Shown: one piece after another, positions 20,058 through 29,866 of the stretch
Position numbering within the stretch: position 1 is the stretch's first letter
Layout: the number at the start of each line of letters is the position of its first letter
From: Caldilineaceae bacterium
Lineage (GTDB): Bacteria > Chloroflexota > Anaerolineae > Caldilineales > Caldilineaceae
Length of the DNA stretch: 64,000 nt
Direction of reading: 5' to 3'
Assembly (NCBI GenBank): GCA_958295845.1
Contig: OY282376.1
Span: 1,315,022 to 1,379,021, forward strand
The notes under the pieces: model-generated
Told to the model about the DNA's origin: nothing
Database searches by the model: none
Seen by the model: the letters and a program-made list of their open reading frames with translations, nothing else
Position numbers and translations under genes: made by a program

Positions 20058-20924
20058 TCAGTTGGCAGTGTATGGTTCAGCCAGCAGCGCCTGAATCACC
20101 GACTCTGAGTATGCGTACTGGCCTTCGCCGATCTTCAGGTAGCGAATCTGTCCGGTCTTGTCGATAAAGTACATCGCCGGCCAGTAGCGGTTGTTATAGG
20201 AGCGCCAGGTCTTCCAATCATTATCGATCGCAACAGCAAAATCGATATCCAGGCGCACAAGGGAGTTCTCGACGTTATTCACATCCCGTTCGTGCCGGAA
20301 CTCCGGCGTGTGAACGCCAATGATTACAAAACCGTCATCCGCGTACTTCTGGTGCCATTCCCTCAACGAGGGAATTACGTTTACGCAGTTGTATCACCCA
20401 TAGGTCCAGAACTCGACCAGTACGACGTTGCCCCGAAGGTCCGCCAACTTCAGCGGTTCCGAGTTCAGCCATACCTCGTTTAGCAGCTCTGGCGCCTCTC
20501 CCTGCGGCCGTAACTTGGCCAGAAGTTCAAGCTGCATCGCTGTCGGGGCGGGGGCCAGCGTTTCACCGGTCTCCTCGACAGTGGCAGTCTGATCTTGCGC
20601 CCCATCGCTGCCGTCGGCCACTGCTTCCTCCCCGTCCGAACCTTGCTGGGCCCGCTCTTCCGCGACTCGAGTCTGAATCGCCACAACCTTGGCGTCCTGT
20701 TCGCTCTGATTCCCTTCGTCGCTTTGGGCCGGTATCGCTTCCGGCACGACACAGCCGGCCAGAAGCAATCCGCAAATTAACGTCAGCAGCGCGAATCGAT
20801 AACGCCTTCCAACCTGAGGTCGCCTGCAACTCAATCGAACGGCGCAACTGTGACCGAGGTCAGGACGTTCACGCCGTCCGACATCATTGTCGGTCAATGC
20901 CTTCGTAAGAGTTTTCACGGTCAT
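20058..20924 (-). CDS. DipZ/TlpA-like thioredoxin lipoprotein, predicted selenoprotein (UxxC)
   Basis: Read through one in-frame TGA (20394-20396), this is a 288-residue secreted redoxin. The N-terminal segment FALLTLICGLLLAGC gives a lipobox; a TTG at 20834 would make a more typical signal peptide than the ATG at 20924. An acidic/Gln linker follows, then a thioredoxin domain from about residue 145. The catalytic segment reads VEFWTYG-UGA-YNC, where DipZ/TlpA relatives have Cys-x-x-Cys. Downstream residues VIIGVHTPEFRHE, NRYWPAMYFIDKTGQIRY and GEGQY are family hallmarks and remain in frame up to a normal stop. A SECIS-like hairpin follows the UGA. The alternatives are a TGC-to-TGA assembly error or a truncated pseudogene. 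A surface thiol/selenol-disulfide oxidoreductase is the expected role. Confidence 0.7.
20357..20375 (-). promoter_or_regulatory. Candidate bacterial SECIS hairpin
   Basis: In the mRNA, AUUCCCUC and GAGGGAAU pair perfectly (8 bp) around a GUU loop. The loop begins 26 nucleotides after the UGA at 20394-20396. G is the first loop base and U the second, as in known bacterial SECIS elements, and the distance falls within the range used in bacterial SECIS models (roughly 16-37 nucleotides). Confidence 0.6.
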
Positions 20925-20945
20925 CTCAGTGTCTTATGTGTGCAA

Positions 20946-20972
20946 ATGGAGGCGCGCACTGCGCGCCTCCAT
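20946..20972. terminator. Perfect 12-bp hairpin between the spondin and redoxin genes
   Basis: ATGGAGGCGCGC and GCGCGCCTCCAT flank a three-base loop. It lies after the stop of the spondin-LysM gene and before the UGA-containing gene, both on the minus strand. No T tract follows, so it may terminate weakly or protect the upstream mRNA. Confidence 0.55.
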
Positions 20973-21003
20973 ATTCCACTCTGGGCTTTGCTGCCCCCAG
21001 TTC

Positions 21004-22467
21004 CTACATGTCGTCCTTCTTGTCCATCGCGTCCATACCGTCGTCCATCATCATGCTGTCCATCATCTCTTCGGCCTCAGCCTGCGTCGGCAGCAGCAGC
21101 TCGTCGCCGATATCGATGACATTGCAGTCTTCGAGCTCGTTCGCGCTGCAGATGGCCTTATAGTAATTGATTGAGCCGTAGGCGCGCCTGGCGATGGCGC
21201 CAAGAGTGTCGCCGCCCTCCACCGTGTACGGCGTGTCCCCATCCTCCATCAACATGATGTCGCCCATCATCATGCCGTCGTCTTTCATCATGCCATCGTC
21301 GTCCGACATCATCTTGTCATCTTTGTCGGCCATCATCTCGTCGTCTTTGTCCGACATCATGCCATCTTTCTCATCCATCATCATCATGTCCATCTTGGCC
21401 ATTGCGTCGGCATGCGATGGCAGCGTCAGCTCATCGCCGATGTGGATGAGATTGCAGTTCGCAAGCCCGTTGGCACTGCAGATGACCGACCAGTACTTGC
21501 TGGCGCCGTAAGCGCGCCGGGAAATGGAGCCGAGCGTGTCGCCGCCCACCACGGTATAGGGCGTGTCCCCCTCTTCCATTAGCATGATTTCGCCCATCAT
21601 GCCGTCGTCTTTCATCATACCGTCATCGTCCGACATCATCTTGTCATCTTTGTCGGACATCATCTCGTCGTCCTTCTCCATGCCCGCCTCCATCATCATC
21701 GCTTTATCAATGGAGACTTTGACAAGGGCCGAGACATCGGGATAGGTGTAACCGTCATCCACGACTCGTACGGTCCCCTCAATTTCGGGAAGACCCATGT
21801 TGGGGCCGGACTGTCGGGGGGCCTGGTCGCCTCCCACGCCCGGTTCCTCGTTTGCCTCGGTGCCCGCGTCCCACAACAGCAGGTCCGCGGTTACGTCATG
21901 CATCCCCTCCATCGCCATACCATCCATATCGATGAGAGCGATGCCCCCCTCGCCAGGACCGACGAAGAGGTCGTTGGACTGCACAAACATAGTGGCGAAC
22001 GAAAGATACGGCGCTTCGGCCGTTACCTTCACCTCAAACTCGTAGGCTTCGCCAGGGAAAATCGGCGCAGGACCATCCGCGCCCACCGGTGTAGTGAAAA
22101 CACCCGCGTGAAGATCCATCCCGTTCAGGGCCTCGGCCAGCGCGGACGGGTCACCGTCCTCGGCCAAGGCTTCCAGCCCGTAACCCTTATCCGCTTCACC
22201 TTCAATGAAGAGAGGACCGGGTTCGCTGTGCAACACCCAGACGCCCGGCGCAAACGGAGTAGGTAGGTCGCTGTCACCGGAGATGTTCTCAATCCGTATT
22301 ACATAGGTGACCGCATCGCCCATAGCGTCATCGTCATCTCCGCCGTGGCTCGACTCGAAAGTCGGTCCGTCACTCGCAAGGGCAAATTCAGCCGGAAGCA
22401 GGACAACCGTGGTGGAGAACAACAGCATCGCGATAAGAATCAAAGAAAGCGGTTTTTTTAGTTGCAT
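21004..22467 (-). CDS. Spondin-domain protein with two LysM modules and Met/Asp-rich repeats
   Basis: A 487-residue exported protein. Residues about 1-32 are a signal peptide, and a spondin-N-type beta domain (TYVIRIENISGDSDLPTPFA onward) spans about 53-253. Two tandem units follow, each a Met/Asp/Lys-rich linker (256-299 and 356-409) plus a LysM module starting TPYTV(V/E)GGDTLG and containing ICSAN and a final IGDEL. The C-terminal tail is again Met/Asp-rich. LysM predicts glycan or cell-wall binding. The Met/Asp linkers suggest metal binding but this is inference. The ATG at 22467 follows GGAGGAG; a TTG two codons earlier is an alternative. A consensus promoter lies upstream. Confidence 0.75.
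   Translation of the reverse strand: MQLKKPLSLILIAMLLFSTTVVLLPAEFALASDGPTFESSHGGDDDDAMGDAVTYVIRIENISGDSDLPTPFAPGVWVLHSEPGPLFIEGEADKGYGLEALAEDGDPSALAEALNGMDLHAGVFTTPVGADGPAPIFPGEAYEFEVKVTAEAPYLSFATMFVQSNDLFVGPGEGGIALIDMDGMAMEGMHDVTADLLLWDAGTEANEEPGVGGDQAPRQSGPNMGLPEIEGTVRVVDDGYTYPDVSALVKVSIDKAMMMEAGMEKDDEMMSDKDDKMMSDDDGMMKDDGMMGEIMLMEEGDTPYTVVGGDTLGSISRRAYGASKYWSVICSANGLANCNLIHIGDELTLPSHADAMAKMDMMMMDEKDGMMSDKDDEMMADKDDKMMSDDDGMMKDDGMMMGDIMLMEDGDTPYTVEGGDTLGAIARRAYGSINYYKAICSANELEDCNVIDIGDELLLPTQAEAEEMMDSMMMDDGMDAMDKKDDM
21085..21702 (-). repeat. Tandem duplication of Met/Asp linker plus LysM module
   Basis: Two units inside the spondin gene, at about 21415-21702 and 21085-21393. Both encode the same order: SDKDD/MMSDDDGMMKDDGMM-type sequence and then a LysM domain with near-identical spacing. 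Unit 2 has a longer linker. The repeat is visible at DNA level as recurring cgtcgtctttcatcat and catcatcttgtcatct strings. Confidence 0.75.
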
Positions 22468-22544
22468 GGTCAATGCTCCTCCTTGAGATTGATTAATCCA
22501 ACATGTTATGCAACAATATTAGCGGTCACATTTCCGCCACTCGT

Positions 22545-22573
22545 ATTATACCCGATAAAAAACGCCCTGTCAG
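22545..22573 (-). promoter_or_regulatory. Sigma70-type promoter of the spondin-LysM gene
   Basis: Minus-strand -35 CTGACA (22573-22568) and perfect -10 TATAAT (22550-22545) with 17 bases between. Predicted transcription start about 22538, leaving a leader of about 70 nucleotides with a good AAGGAGGAG ribosome-binding site. Confidence 0.8.
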
Positions 22574-22655
22574 TGGGCTAAAGATTACCGGATTCTTAAC
22601 CACTGGCAGTCTTCGAGATTAATTGTAGCACTTTTGTAGGGGAATCGTACACCCC

Positions 22656-23354
22656 ATGGCCGGCGTCAAAATCCTCGTCGTCGATGATGAACCCAGCATT
22701 CGAGAGGTTGTCAGCCTCTATCTCGAACAGATGGGATACGACGCAACCGTAGTCGGCGACGGACAATCCGCCCTGGACCTGCTTCAGTCCGACCCACCGG
22801 ACCTGCTCATCCTGGACGTAATGTTGCCAGGCGTCGACGGCTACGAGATCACACGCCAAGTCCGGGCGACAAGCTCAATCCCAATCATTCTGCTCACCGC
22901 CCGCAAGGATGAAATCGACCGCATTCTCGGTTTGGAACTGGGCGCCGACGACTACGTCGTCAAACCTTTCAGCCCGCGTGAACTCGTCAGCCGCGTCAAG
23001 GCCGTCCTCCGGCGTACGCAGCAGACCCCCACACCTCCCGGCGGCGATCAACCAGTAACCTGCGGTAACATTCACATCGACCCTCGCACGCGCCAGGTCA
23101 CCGTCGCCGGCGAGGAAATCCCATTGACTGTAAAAGAGTTCGACCTGCTTTGGATGTTCACCAGCAATCCAAACCAGGTCTTTAACCGGGACCAGCTGCT
23201 TGACCAGGTCTGGGGCGTGTCAGAGTTTATCGACGCCAGCACCGTCACCGTCCACGTGCGCCGCCTGCGCGAGAAAATCGAACAGGACCCCTCAACGCCG
23301 CGCCACATTATTACCGTCTGGGGCGTTGGCTATCGCTTTGAAACGGGAGAGTAA
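22656..23354 (+). CDS. OmpR/PhoB-family response regulator
   Basis: A 232-residue two-component regulator. Receiver domain at residues 5-115 with acidic pocket DDE (10-12), phosphoacceptor D54 in LILDVMLPG and the conserved Lys in VVKPFSPREL. The C-terminal winged-helix DNA-binding domain (about 135-228) includes LTVKEFDLLWMFTSNPNQVF and the recognition helix TVTVHVRRLREKIE. Divergent from the spondin gene and followed after about 60 bases by the histidine kinase. Targets unknown; the divergent cell-surface gene is a plausible one. Confidence 0.93.
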   Translation: MAGVKILVVDDEPSIREVVSLYLEQMGYDATVVGDGQSALDLLQSDPPDLLILDVMLPGVDGYEITRQVRATSSIPIILLTARKDEIDRILGLELGADDYVVKPFSPRELVSRVKAVLRRTQQTPTPPGGDQPVTCGNIHIDPRTRQVTVAGEEIPLTVKEFDLLWMFTSNPNQVFNRDQLLDQVWGVSEFIDASTVTVHVRRLREKIEQDPSTPRHIITVWGVGYRFETGE

Positions 23355-23414
23355 GTAGTGGTGGACAGCTGAGAATCCGAGAGAATCCCGAGCTGGACAC
23401 CTATTCGAGGGACT

Positions 23415-24668
23415 ATGAACTCAACAACCTTTGCTCCATCACCAGCTTCTCCGTCAGTCCGCTTTCTTCTCGGCGTCATCATCGCTGTCCTGGGTGGCCT
23501 GATCCTGTTTCTGGCGGTCCTCAGTCCGCCAACGGAGGAACTCTGGGCGATGGCCCAGTTCCTGACTGCCACCGCGCTCCTTTCCGTCGCCGCCGTCTAT
23601 CTGGTCTACCGCCTGGGGTGGCTGCACTATTCACCCCGACTCAGCTGGACCCTGCTCGGCGGATACGGCTTTGCCAGTCTGTTGACCTTCCTCAATGTCT
23701 TTGTTACAGCCCGCCTTATGTTCGCCAGCGATCATGATCTGCGCCTGGCGGCTGTGCTGCTCATCTTTGCCGGCGGTATTGCGACCGCGCTTGGCTACTT
23801 CCTCTCGGCCGCCCTCTCAGAAAAGATCCAGTGGGTGGGCCGCGCCGCCGCTGCAATCGCCGAAGGCAGGCTGGATGTGCGCGTCGAAGTTGTCGGCAAA
23901 GACGAGCTGGCGCACCTGGGAATGACTTTCAATCAGATGGCTGCCCGCCTGGAGGCCGCCGAAATCCGGCATCGCGAAACCGAGGAGCTGCGCCGCAATC
24001 TGCTGGCCTGGATTGGGCACGACCTTCGCACACCCCTCGCCTCCATCCAAGCCCTCGTGGAAGCCCTCACCGATGGCTACATCACCGACCCGAATGAGAC
24101 ACAGCGCTACCTGCGAACAATTCAGTTCGACGCCTCCGCCCTTTCAGTCCTCATCGACGAGCTCTTCGAAATGGCCGAGATCGAAGCCGGCGGCCTGAAT
24201 CTCGACCGGCAGCCCATTTCACTATCCGATCTGATATCCGACACGCTGGAGAGTTTCGCAGTCCAGGCCGAAGAGCTGGGCATCGGCCTATCCGGCAGCG
24301 CAGACCCCCGTGTCGACCCGGTCATGCTTGACGCCGGCCTCATCGGCCGCGTACTCACCAATCTGATCGGCAACGCCGTGCGCCACACCCCCCCTGGCGG
24401 CTCCGTCGCCGTCAGCGCCCAAGGCGTCAGGGAAGGTGTACGCGTCGACGTATTTGACTCCGGACCGGGCATCCCGGACGAAAGCCTGACCAAAGTCTTC
24501 GAACAGTTCTACCGCGTCGAGCCATCCCGCAGCCGCGCCAGCGGCGGCGGCTCCGGCCTTGGCCTCACTATCGCCAAAGCCGTCGTCGAAGCCCACGACG
24601 GCATCATCCGTGTCGAAAACCGCGCCGAAGGCGGCGCCCGCTTCTACTTTGTGCTGCCCAACCAATAG
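23415..24668 (+). CDS. Sensor histidine kinase
   Basis: A 417-residue membrane kinase. Four hydrophobic segments lie in the first ~133 residues with very short loops, so there is no sizeable extracellular sensor. A HAMP domain follows (AAAIAEGRLDVRVEVVGKDELAHLG). The phosphoacceptor is H202 in IGHDLRTPLASIQ, the N box is NLIGNAVRH, the G1 box is DSGPGIP, and the G2 box is GSGLGLTIAK. It pairs with the upstream OmpR-type regulator. A membrane-embedded or protein-partner signal is likely, given the missing periplasmic domain. Confidence 0.93.
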   Translation: MNSTTFAPSPASPSVRFLLGVIIAVLGGLILFLAVLSPPTEELWAMAQFLTATALLSVAAVYLVYRLGWLHYSPRLSWTLLGGYGFASLLTFLNVFVTARLMFASDHDLRLAAVLLIFAGGIATALGYFLSAALSEKIQWVGRAAAAIAEGRLDVRVEVVGKDELAHLGMTFNQMAARLEAAEIRHRETEELRRNLLAWIGHDLRTPLASIQALVEALTDGYITDPNETQRYLRTIQFDASALSVLIDELFEMAEIEAGGLNLDRQPISLSDLISDTLESFAVQAEELGIGLSGSADPRVDPVMLDAGLIGRVLTNLIGNAVRHTPPGGSVAVSAQGVREGVRVDVFDSGPGIPDESLTKVFEQFYRVEPSRSRASGGGSGLGLTIAKAVVEAHDGIIRVENRAEGGARFYFVLPNQ

Positions 24669-24734
24669 GTTCGCACCCAAACATTGCCGTTTCAGGCCCT
24701 CCCGTTGGGTACAGGCCCGTCCAAGGAGTCGTCA

Positions 24735-25430
24735 GTGGATCGCACACCTTATATTGAAACCTTCGACGACGGCCCCGGTGGCTGGTGCGCATGGGGGACG
24801 GGATCACACCGGCCTGTACTGAACGAGGGCGCCTTTGTTACCCGCGGCCCCTGGCGCGTCGACCCCAATCACTCCTCTCCCGGCGCGGGCTACCTGCATC
24901 TGCTTGCCTACCTCTACACCCACGCCGACCACTATACCGACGAGATTGCGGCCGAAGTCGGCGTCAATCGGTTCCTGGCGGAAGGTAAGGATCGCAACTT
25001 AACCAACGCCCGCATGACCGTTCGTCTGCGAGGCGATGTTGACCTGAAGGGGGCGAAACTGACGCTGTGGGTGCAGGCAGATGTGGGTGATACGCGACCA
25101 AACTTCGCCCTCACCGGCCAGTCCCTTACCGTCACTCCCGACTGGAGCGAGCAGACCCTTCTGTTATCCGATGATCCTGCCCAATGGACCTGCGTGGGTG
25201 GCCGGCACGACAAGCAGGAGCTCTACGGCTACGGCGATATTCGCGATGCGCTGAAGGACGTAAACTGTGATCTGATTCTGGTGCTTTTTCCTCTGAACGT
25301 CGTTCCCATCGGGGTCCCAGTGGAAAAGAAGGATCGCTTACGCACACACCGCGACTACGAGCCAGACTATGCTTTCCTGCCGAGCGGCGTCATCGAATTC
25401 GACACAATTCGGATCGAATATCCCGACTGA
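24735..25430 (+). CDS. Conserved hypothetical, beta-rich carbohydrate-binding-like protein
   Basis: A 231-residue protein with no recognised catalytic motif. Sequence such as YIETFDDGPGGWCAWG, ARMTVRLRGDVDLKGAKLTLWVQ and a final VIEFDTIRIEYPD resembles jelly-roll galactose-binding-like domains, which bind sugars or act as accessory modules. There is no signal peptide. The GTG at 24735 is chosen because AAGGAG lies six bases upstream; the frame is open to a TTG at 24684. It follows the histidine kinase after 66 bases. Function unknown. Confidence 0.6.
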   Translation: MDRTPYIETFDDGPGGWCAWGTGSHRPVLNEGAFVTRGPWRVDPNHSSPGAGYLHLLAYLYTHADHYTDEIAAEVGVNRFLAEGKDRNLTNARMTVRLRGDVDLKGAKLTLWVQADVGDTRPNFALTGQSLTVTPDWSEQTLLLSDDPAQWTCVGGRHDKQELYGYGDIRDALKDVNCDLILVLFPLNVVPIGVPVEKKDRLRTHRDYEPDYAFLPSGVIEFDTIRIEYPD

Positions 25431-25541
25431 CCCCAAGTGGCCAGTCCGGAGTGCGGCGAAATGATTCCAGAATCGAAGAACACCCGGTAGCCCAGGCATT
25501 CTCTAGTAATCCAAGGGTCAAGCACTGCAGAACCGCCCAGG

Positions 25542-26528
25542 TCAGGCATCCTGACCTCCTATACCGGTAGCGTCCCGCATAATCCCCGCCCGCTCCACAA
25601 TCTCCGGCACCGTCTCCTCCTGCCGGTACGCCATAATATGCACCCCGTGCACCCCTTCAATCTGCTTCACCTCTTCGATGATCTCCACGCAGATCCGGAT
25701 GCCCTCTTCACGCTTTCCCTTCCGCGGCGTCTTCGCCAGCCTGTCCACGACCGCATCCGGAATATGTACACCCGGCACCCGGCTACGCATGAACTCCGCA
25801 GCCCGCTCCGAGCGTAGGGGACCCACGCCTACCAGCAGATAGACTTTCTCGTGCAGCCCCATATCCCGCGCCCGGCGCATGAAGGCCTCGAACACAGGCA
25901 CGTCGTAACAGTACTGCGTCTGGATGAACTGCGCGCCCGCCTCGATCTTCTTTGCCAGGCGCAGATGCCGCAGATCCTGCGGCGGCACAAACGGGTTCGC
26001 CGCCGCGCCAAGGAAAAACTCGGGCGGCGTCGTCAACTTGCGCCCGCTCAGTAACACGCCCTGGTCGCGCATGATCCTGGCCGTGTGCAGCAAATGCAGC
26101 GCGTCAAAGTCGAACACGCGCCGCGCCTCCGGCTGATCGCCGGCGGTTACATCGTCACCCGTCAGGCAGAGCACATTGTGCACACCCAGCGCCGCCGCCC
26201 CAAGCAGATCACCCTGAATCGCAATGCGGTTTCGGTCCCGGCAACCCATCTGCAGGACCGGCTCATAGCCCGCCCGCGCCATAAGCGCACAACAGGCCAC
26301 GCTGCTCATGTGGCAGTTTGCGCCTGAACCGTCCGTCGCGTTGATGCCGTCGCAAACGTCGCCCAGTTCCGCAACGTTGGCATAAACATCCTTCGGGTCA
26401 GCCGAATCCGGCGCGTTCAGTTCCGCCGTTACCGCAAAGTGGCCGGCCTCCAACACCTGCTGCAGTCGGGATTCCCCGCCATGCAAGTCACTGTCACCTG
26501 CAGGAGGAGTCTGGTCTGTATTTACCAT
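25542..26528 (-). CDS. metF: Methylenetetrahydrofolate reductase, MetF type
   Basis: A 328-residue TIM-barrel flavoenzyme that reduces methylene-THF to methyl-THF. Motifs include AELNAPDSADPKD near the N terminus, INATDGSGANCHMSS, LCLTGDD, GAAANPF and QFIQTQYCYD, as in the short bacterial/archaeal MetF class. The open frame extends to 26828, but family similarity begins at the ATG at 26528. A separate MetV-type gene lies immediately upstream in the same direction (98 bases), so the pair probably forms a MetVF complex for the methyl branch of C1 metabolism. Confidence 0.88.
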   Translation of the reverse strand: MVNTDQTPPAGDSDLHGGESRLQQVLEAGHFAVTAELNAPDSADPKDVYANVAELGDVCDGINATDGSGANCHMSSVACCALMARAGYEPVLQMGCRDRNRIAIQGDLLGAAALGVHNVLCLTGDDVTAGDQPEARRVFDFDALHLLHTARIMRDQGVLLSGRKLTTPPEFFLGAAANPFVPPQDLRHLRLAKKIEAGAQFIQTQYCYDVPVFEAFMRRARDMGLHEKVYLLVGVGPLRSERAAEFMRSRVPGVHIPDAVVDRLAKTPRKGKREEGIRICVEIIEEVKQIEGVHGVHIMAYRQEETVPEIVERAGIMRDATGIGGQDA

Positions 26529-26626
26529 GAGCTCAACGGTAGAGGTGGGCTCTCGCCAAGTTTGAGGAGTGTAGGGACCGTCTTGACTTGCTAGTGACAA
26601 CAGGAGCCGGGCACTGTCGTACGTAC

Positions 26627-27139
26627 CTACTCCAACTCGATCGTAGACCAGCCGGAAGGCGGCTGCGCGTCTGCGCCCTCCAGCATATTCAGCCACGCGC
26701 TGCTGTTCTGCAATGCGCGGTTCACGGGCGGCTGCAGCAGCTGAATCTCGCCCCCGTAGCGCCCCATCTGCGCGTCCCGCTGCCATGCCTGCACCCACAC
26801 GCACGGCATCTCCGGGATCACCTCGCAATTTCCGTTTTGGCGCACGCCGCCGCAGGGCCCGTTACGCAGGTTCTTCGGGCAGTTCATCGGGCAGGTCATG
26901 CCGGTGCTGTGCAAAATACACTGCCCGCACATCTGGCAATTGAACAGGTATCCCTTCGATACCTCTTCGCTCCACACGAAAACACGCTCTCTCCACCCCG
27001 CCGGCAGAATCCGCTTCAGCAGCGGGTAAGAGAGCTGCAAGGCCGCCTTCGAGCCCGCATACACGCCTTCCAACAGGCGCGGCCGGTTCTTAAACCACTC
27101 ACTGCCGGGCATTCTCTTGGATTCGGCGAAAGAAGACAC
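26627..27139 (-). CDS. metV: MetV-type methylenetetrahydrofolate reductase C-terminal protein
   Basis: A 170-residue cysteine-rich protein (MTHFR-C). The cluster CQMCGQCILHSTGMTCPMNC, followed by NGPCGGVRQNGNCEV and MPCVW, is the diagnostic signature and can bind zinc or an iron-sulfur cluster. The N-terminal WFKNRPRLLEGVY is also typical. GTG at 27139 or ATG at 27112 are possible starts; both precede the conserved core. In acetogens MetV forms a complex with MetF, which is the adjacent downstream gene here. Confidence 0.85.
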   Translation of the reverse strand: MSSFAESKRMPGSEWFKNRPRLLEGVYAGSKAALQLSYPLLKRILPAGWRERVFVWSEEVSKGYLFNCQMCGQCILHSTGMTCPMNCPKNLRNGPCGGVRQNGNCEVIPEMPCVWVQAWQRDAQMGRYGGEIQLLQPPVNRALQNSSAWLNMLEGADAQPPSGWSTIELE

Positions 27140-27362
27140 CGGAAGGCCACCCTACCGTTTCTGAAAAAATGTTTCTGAAATATTTGCAACACCCGGATAA
27201 TACCACATCACGAGCGGTTCTCATCAGCCCCTTATCAGCAGCTCCATCACCCTAAACGACGGTTCATCCCGAGGCTGCTTACTCCCTTTGGACAGACCAC
27301 ACACAGCCTCTGCATCCCTCACGCCAACCAAACGTCGCCGAACCTGATCTGCGAACCGCCAG

Positions 27363-27419
27363 CCACCAGCCACCGACCACCGACCACCGACCACCGACCA
27401 CCGACCACTATCCACTGCC
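27363..27419 (+). repeat. Dispersed CCACCGA/CCACTAT intergenic repeat, copy B
   Basis: Tandem seven-base units: about five CCACCGA-type copies ending in CCACTATCCACTG. It sits directly after the stop of the RraA-like gene (minus strand). It is the purest tandem copy of the family after the one at 43.5 kb. Confidence 0.8.
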
Positions 27420-28153
27420 TACTGCTGTTCCTTCCACGCCTCGTACTCCGCCCGAGCGTCCTCGCGCAGCGGGTAATACTTGCGCAAATCTCCCCCTTCG
27501 GCCAGCCTCATGCGCGAAAACTCCTCCCACTCCGCGTGCTCACTGGCATTTTCCAGCAGCTCCTCCGCCAGCGTGATCGGCACAACCACAACGCCGTCGT
27601 CATCTGCAACCACAATGTCGCCCGGCATCACCAGCATATCGCCGCAGGCCACCGGCACATTGACCGCATAGGGGAAGATTCTCGTCTGCGTGTGGAAGTT
27701 CGGCGTCACCCCTCTCAACCACAGCCCCAGCTCCAGCTCCTTCGCCTTGGGATAGTCGCGGATGCAGCCGTCGATGACCACCCCGGCGCCGCCCCGGCCC
27801 TGGAAATAGGTCAACATCATCTCGCCGAACACACCGCTCGCCATATTCGCCCTCGCATCAACAACCACCATATCACCCGGCTGCGTATGGTACAGGACAT
27901 GGCGGTGAAGCTGCACCTCCGGGTCGTTGTATTCGTCTACGCTGTATTGGTCCTCCCGCTTGGGCATGAACTGAAGCGTCAAAGCCGGCCCCGCCGCAAC
28001 CTTCCCCGGCGTCCACGGCAGCGGCCCGCGTATCTGCGCGTCGCTGATGCCCATGCGGCTCAGCTCACCGCTGGCAGTTGCCGACCCAATTTCCGCCAGC
28101 CCCTCAACTAACGCCCTCCGCGGTCGCTGAATATCCTCCGTCCTGATCGTCAT
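27419..28153 (-). CDS. RraA-like / aldolase-type family protein (1)
   Basis: A 244-residue member of the RraA / HMG-CHA aldolase superfamily (formerly annotated dimethylmenaquinone methyltransferase). DARANMASGVFGEMM, GRGGAGVVIDGCIRDYPK and GDIVVADDDGVVVVP are the conserved blocks; the R-D pair in GCIRD corresponds to the substrate/metal site of the aldolases. The ATG at 28153 has GGAGG five bases ahead. Family members include 4-hydroxy-4-methyl-2-oxoglutarate aldolase and RNase E regulator; aldolase or lyase is more likely here. A promoter lies upstream. Confidence 0.75.
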   Translation of the reverse strand: MTIRTEDIQRPRRALVEGLAEIGSATASGELSRMGISDAQIRGPLPWTPGKVAAGPALTLQFMPKREDQYSVDEYNDPEVQLHRHVLYHTQPGDMVVVDARANMASGVFGEMMLTYFQGRGGAGVVIDGCIRDYPKAKELELGLWLRGVTPNFHTQTRIFPYAVNVPVACGDMLVMPGDIVVADDDGVVVVPITLAEELLENASEHAEWEEFSRMRLAEGGDLRKYYPLREDARAEYEAWKEQQ

Positions 28154-28570
28154 CTCTCCTCCTCCGACAAGTGCAGTTGTCACGCCTATTCCAAGCCACC
28201 ACCCAAAGGTGCGCCCTGTCACCTGCCAAGAGCGCCTCCCTCCCCAATTATAGCCTCCTTCCTAACCCTCCCAACAATCCCTTTACAGTCTTCCATGCAA
28301 CAAGACCTTCAGTTCTCTCTCCAATCCTTTCCGGATCTCGGCATCCCGCGCGGCTGCTGACTGTGAAAAACGAAAAACCAACAACCTGTAACCGAGAACT
28401 GCCCCCCTTTGGATGCACGATTCCTTTCCCGCGAACAACCCATATGGTAGAATCTCTGGAAGTTCATCCGTTCGAAAGTGACTCCCTGTCAGACCCGTCC
28501 CGTCCCAAGGGACAGCGGGCGGCCCGCACGCGGCAGTTCGTCCGCGCTGAATCGGCTCAGGAATCTCCCA
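28154..28570. other. Divergent intergenic region, RraA-like gene / S41 protease
   Basis: About 417 bases. It holds the RraA promoter at 28247-28274 and stretches resembling the other low-complexity intergenic text (aaaccaacaacctgtaaccg). A TAGAAT at 28448-28453 may be the -10 box for the protease but lacks a good -35. No gene seen. Confidence 0.5.
28247..28274 (-). promoter_or_regulatory. Sigma70-type promoter of the RraA-like gene
   Basis: Minus-strand -35 TTGGGA (28274-28269) and perfect -10 TATAAT (28252-28247) with a 16-base spacer. The leader to the ATG at 28153 would be about 87 nucleotides. Confidence 0.65.

Positions 28571-29866
<1,296 letters not shown>

Noticed and set aside
20394..20396. 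Genome-wide recoding of UGA as Trp
   Set aside because: Many genes here end in TGA (for example sucC, rpmE-group genes and the antitoxin) with no extension beyond, so UGA is a normal stop and only this site is a good recoding case.
25542..26828. 428-residue MetF with a long N-terminal domain
   Set aside because: The extra 100 codons are Ala/Arg-rich frame noise over the MetV gene; similarity begins at the ATG at 26528.
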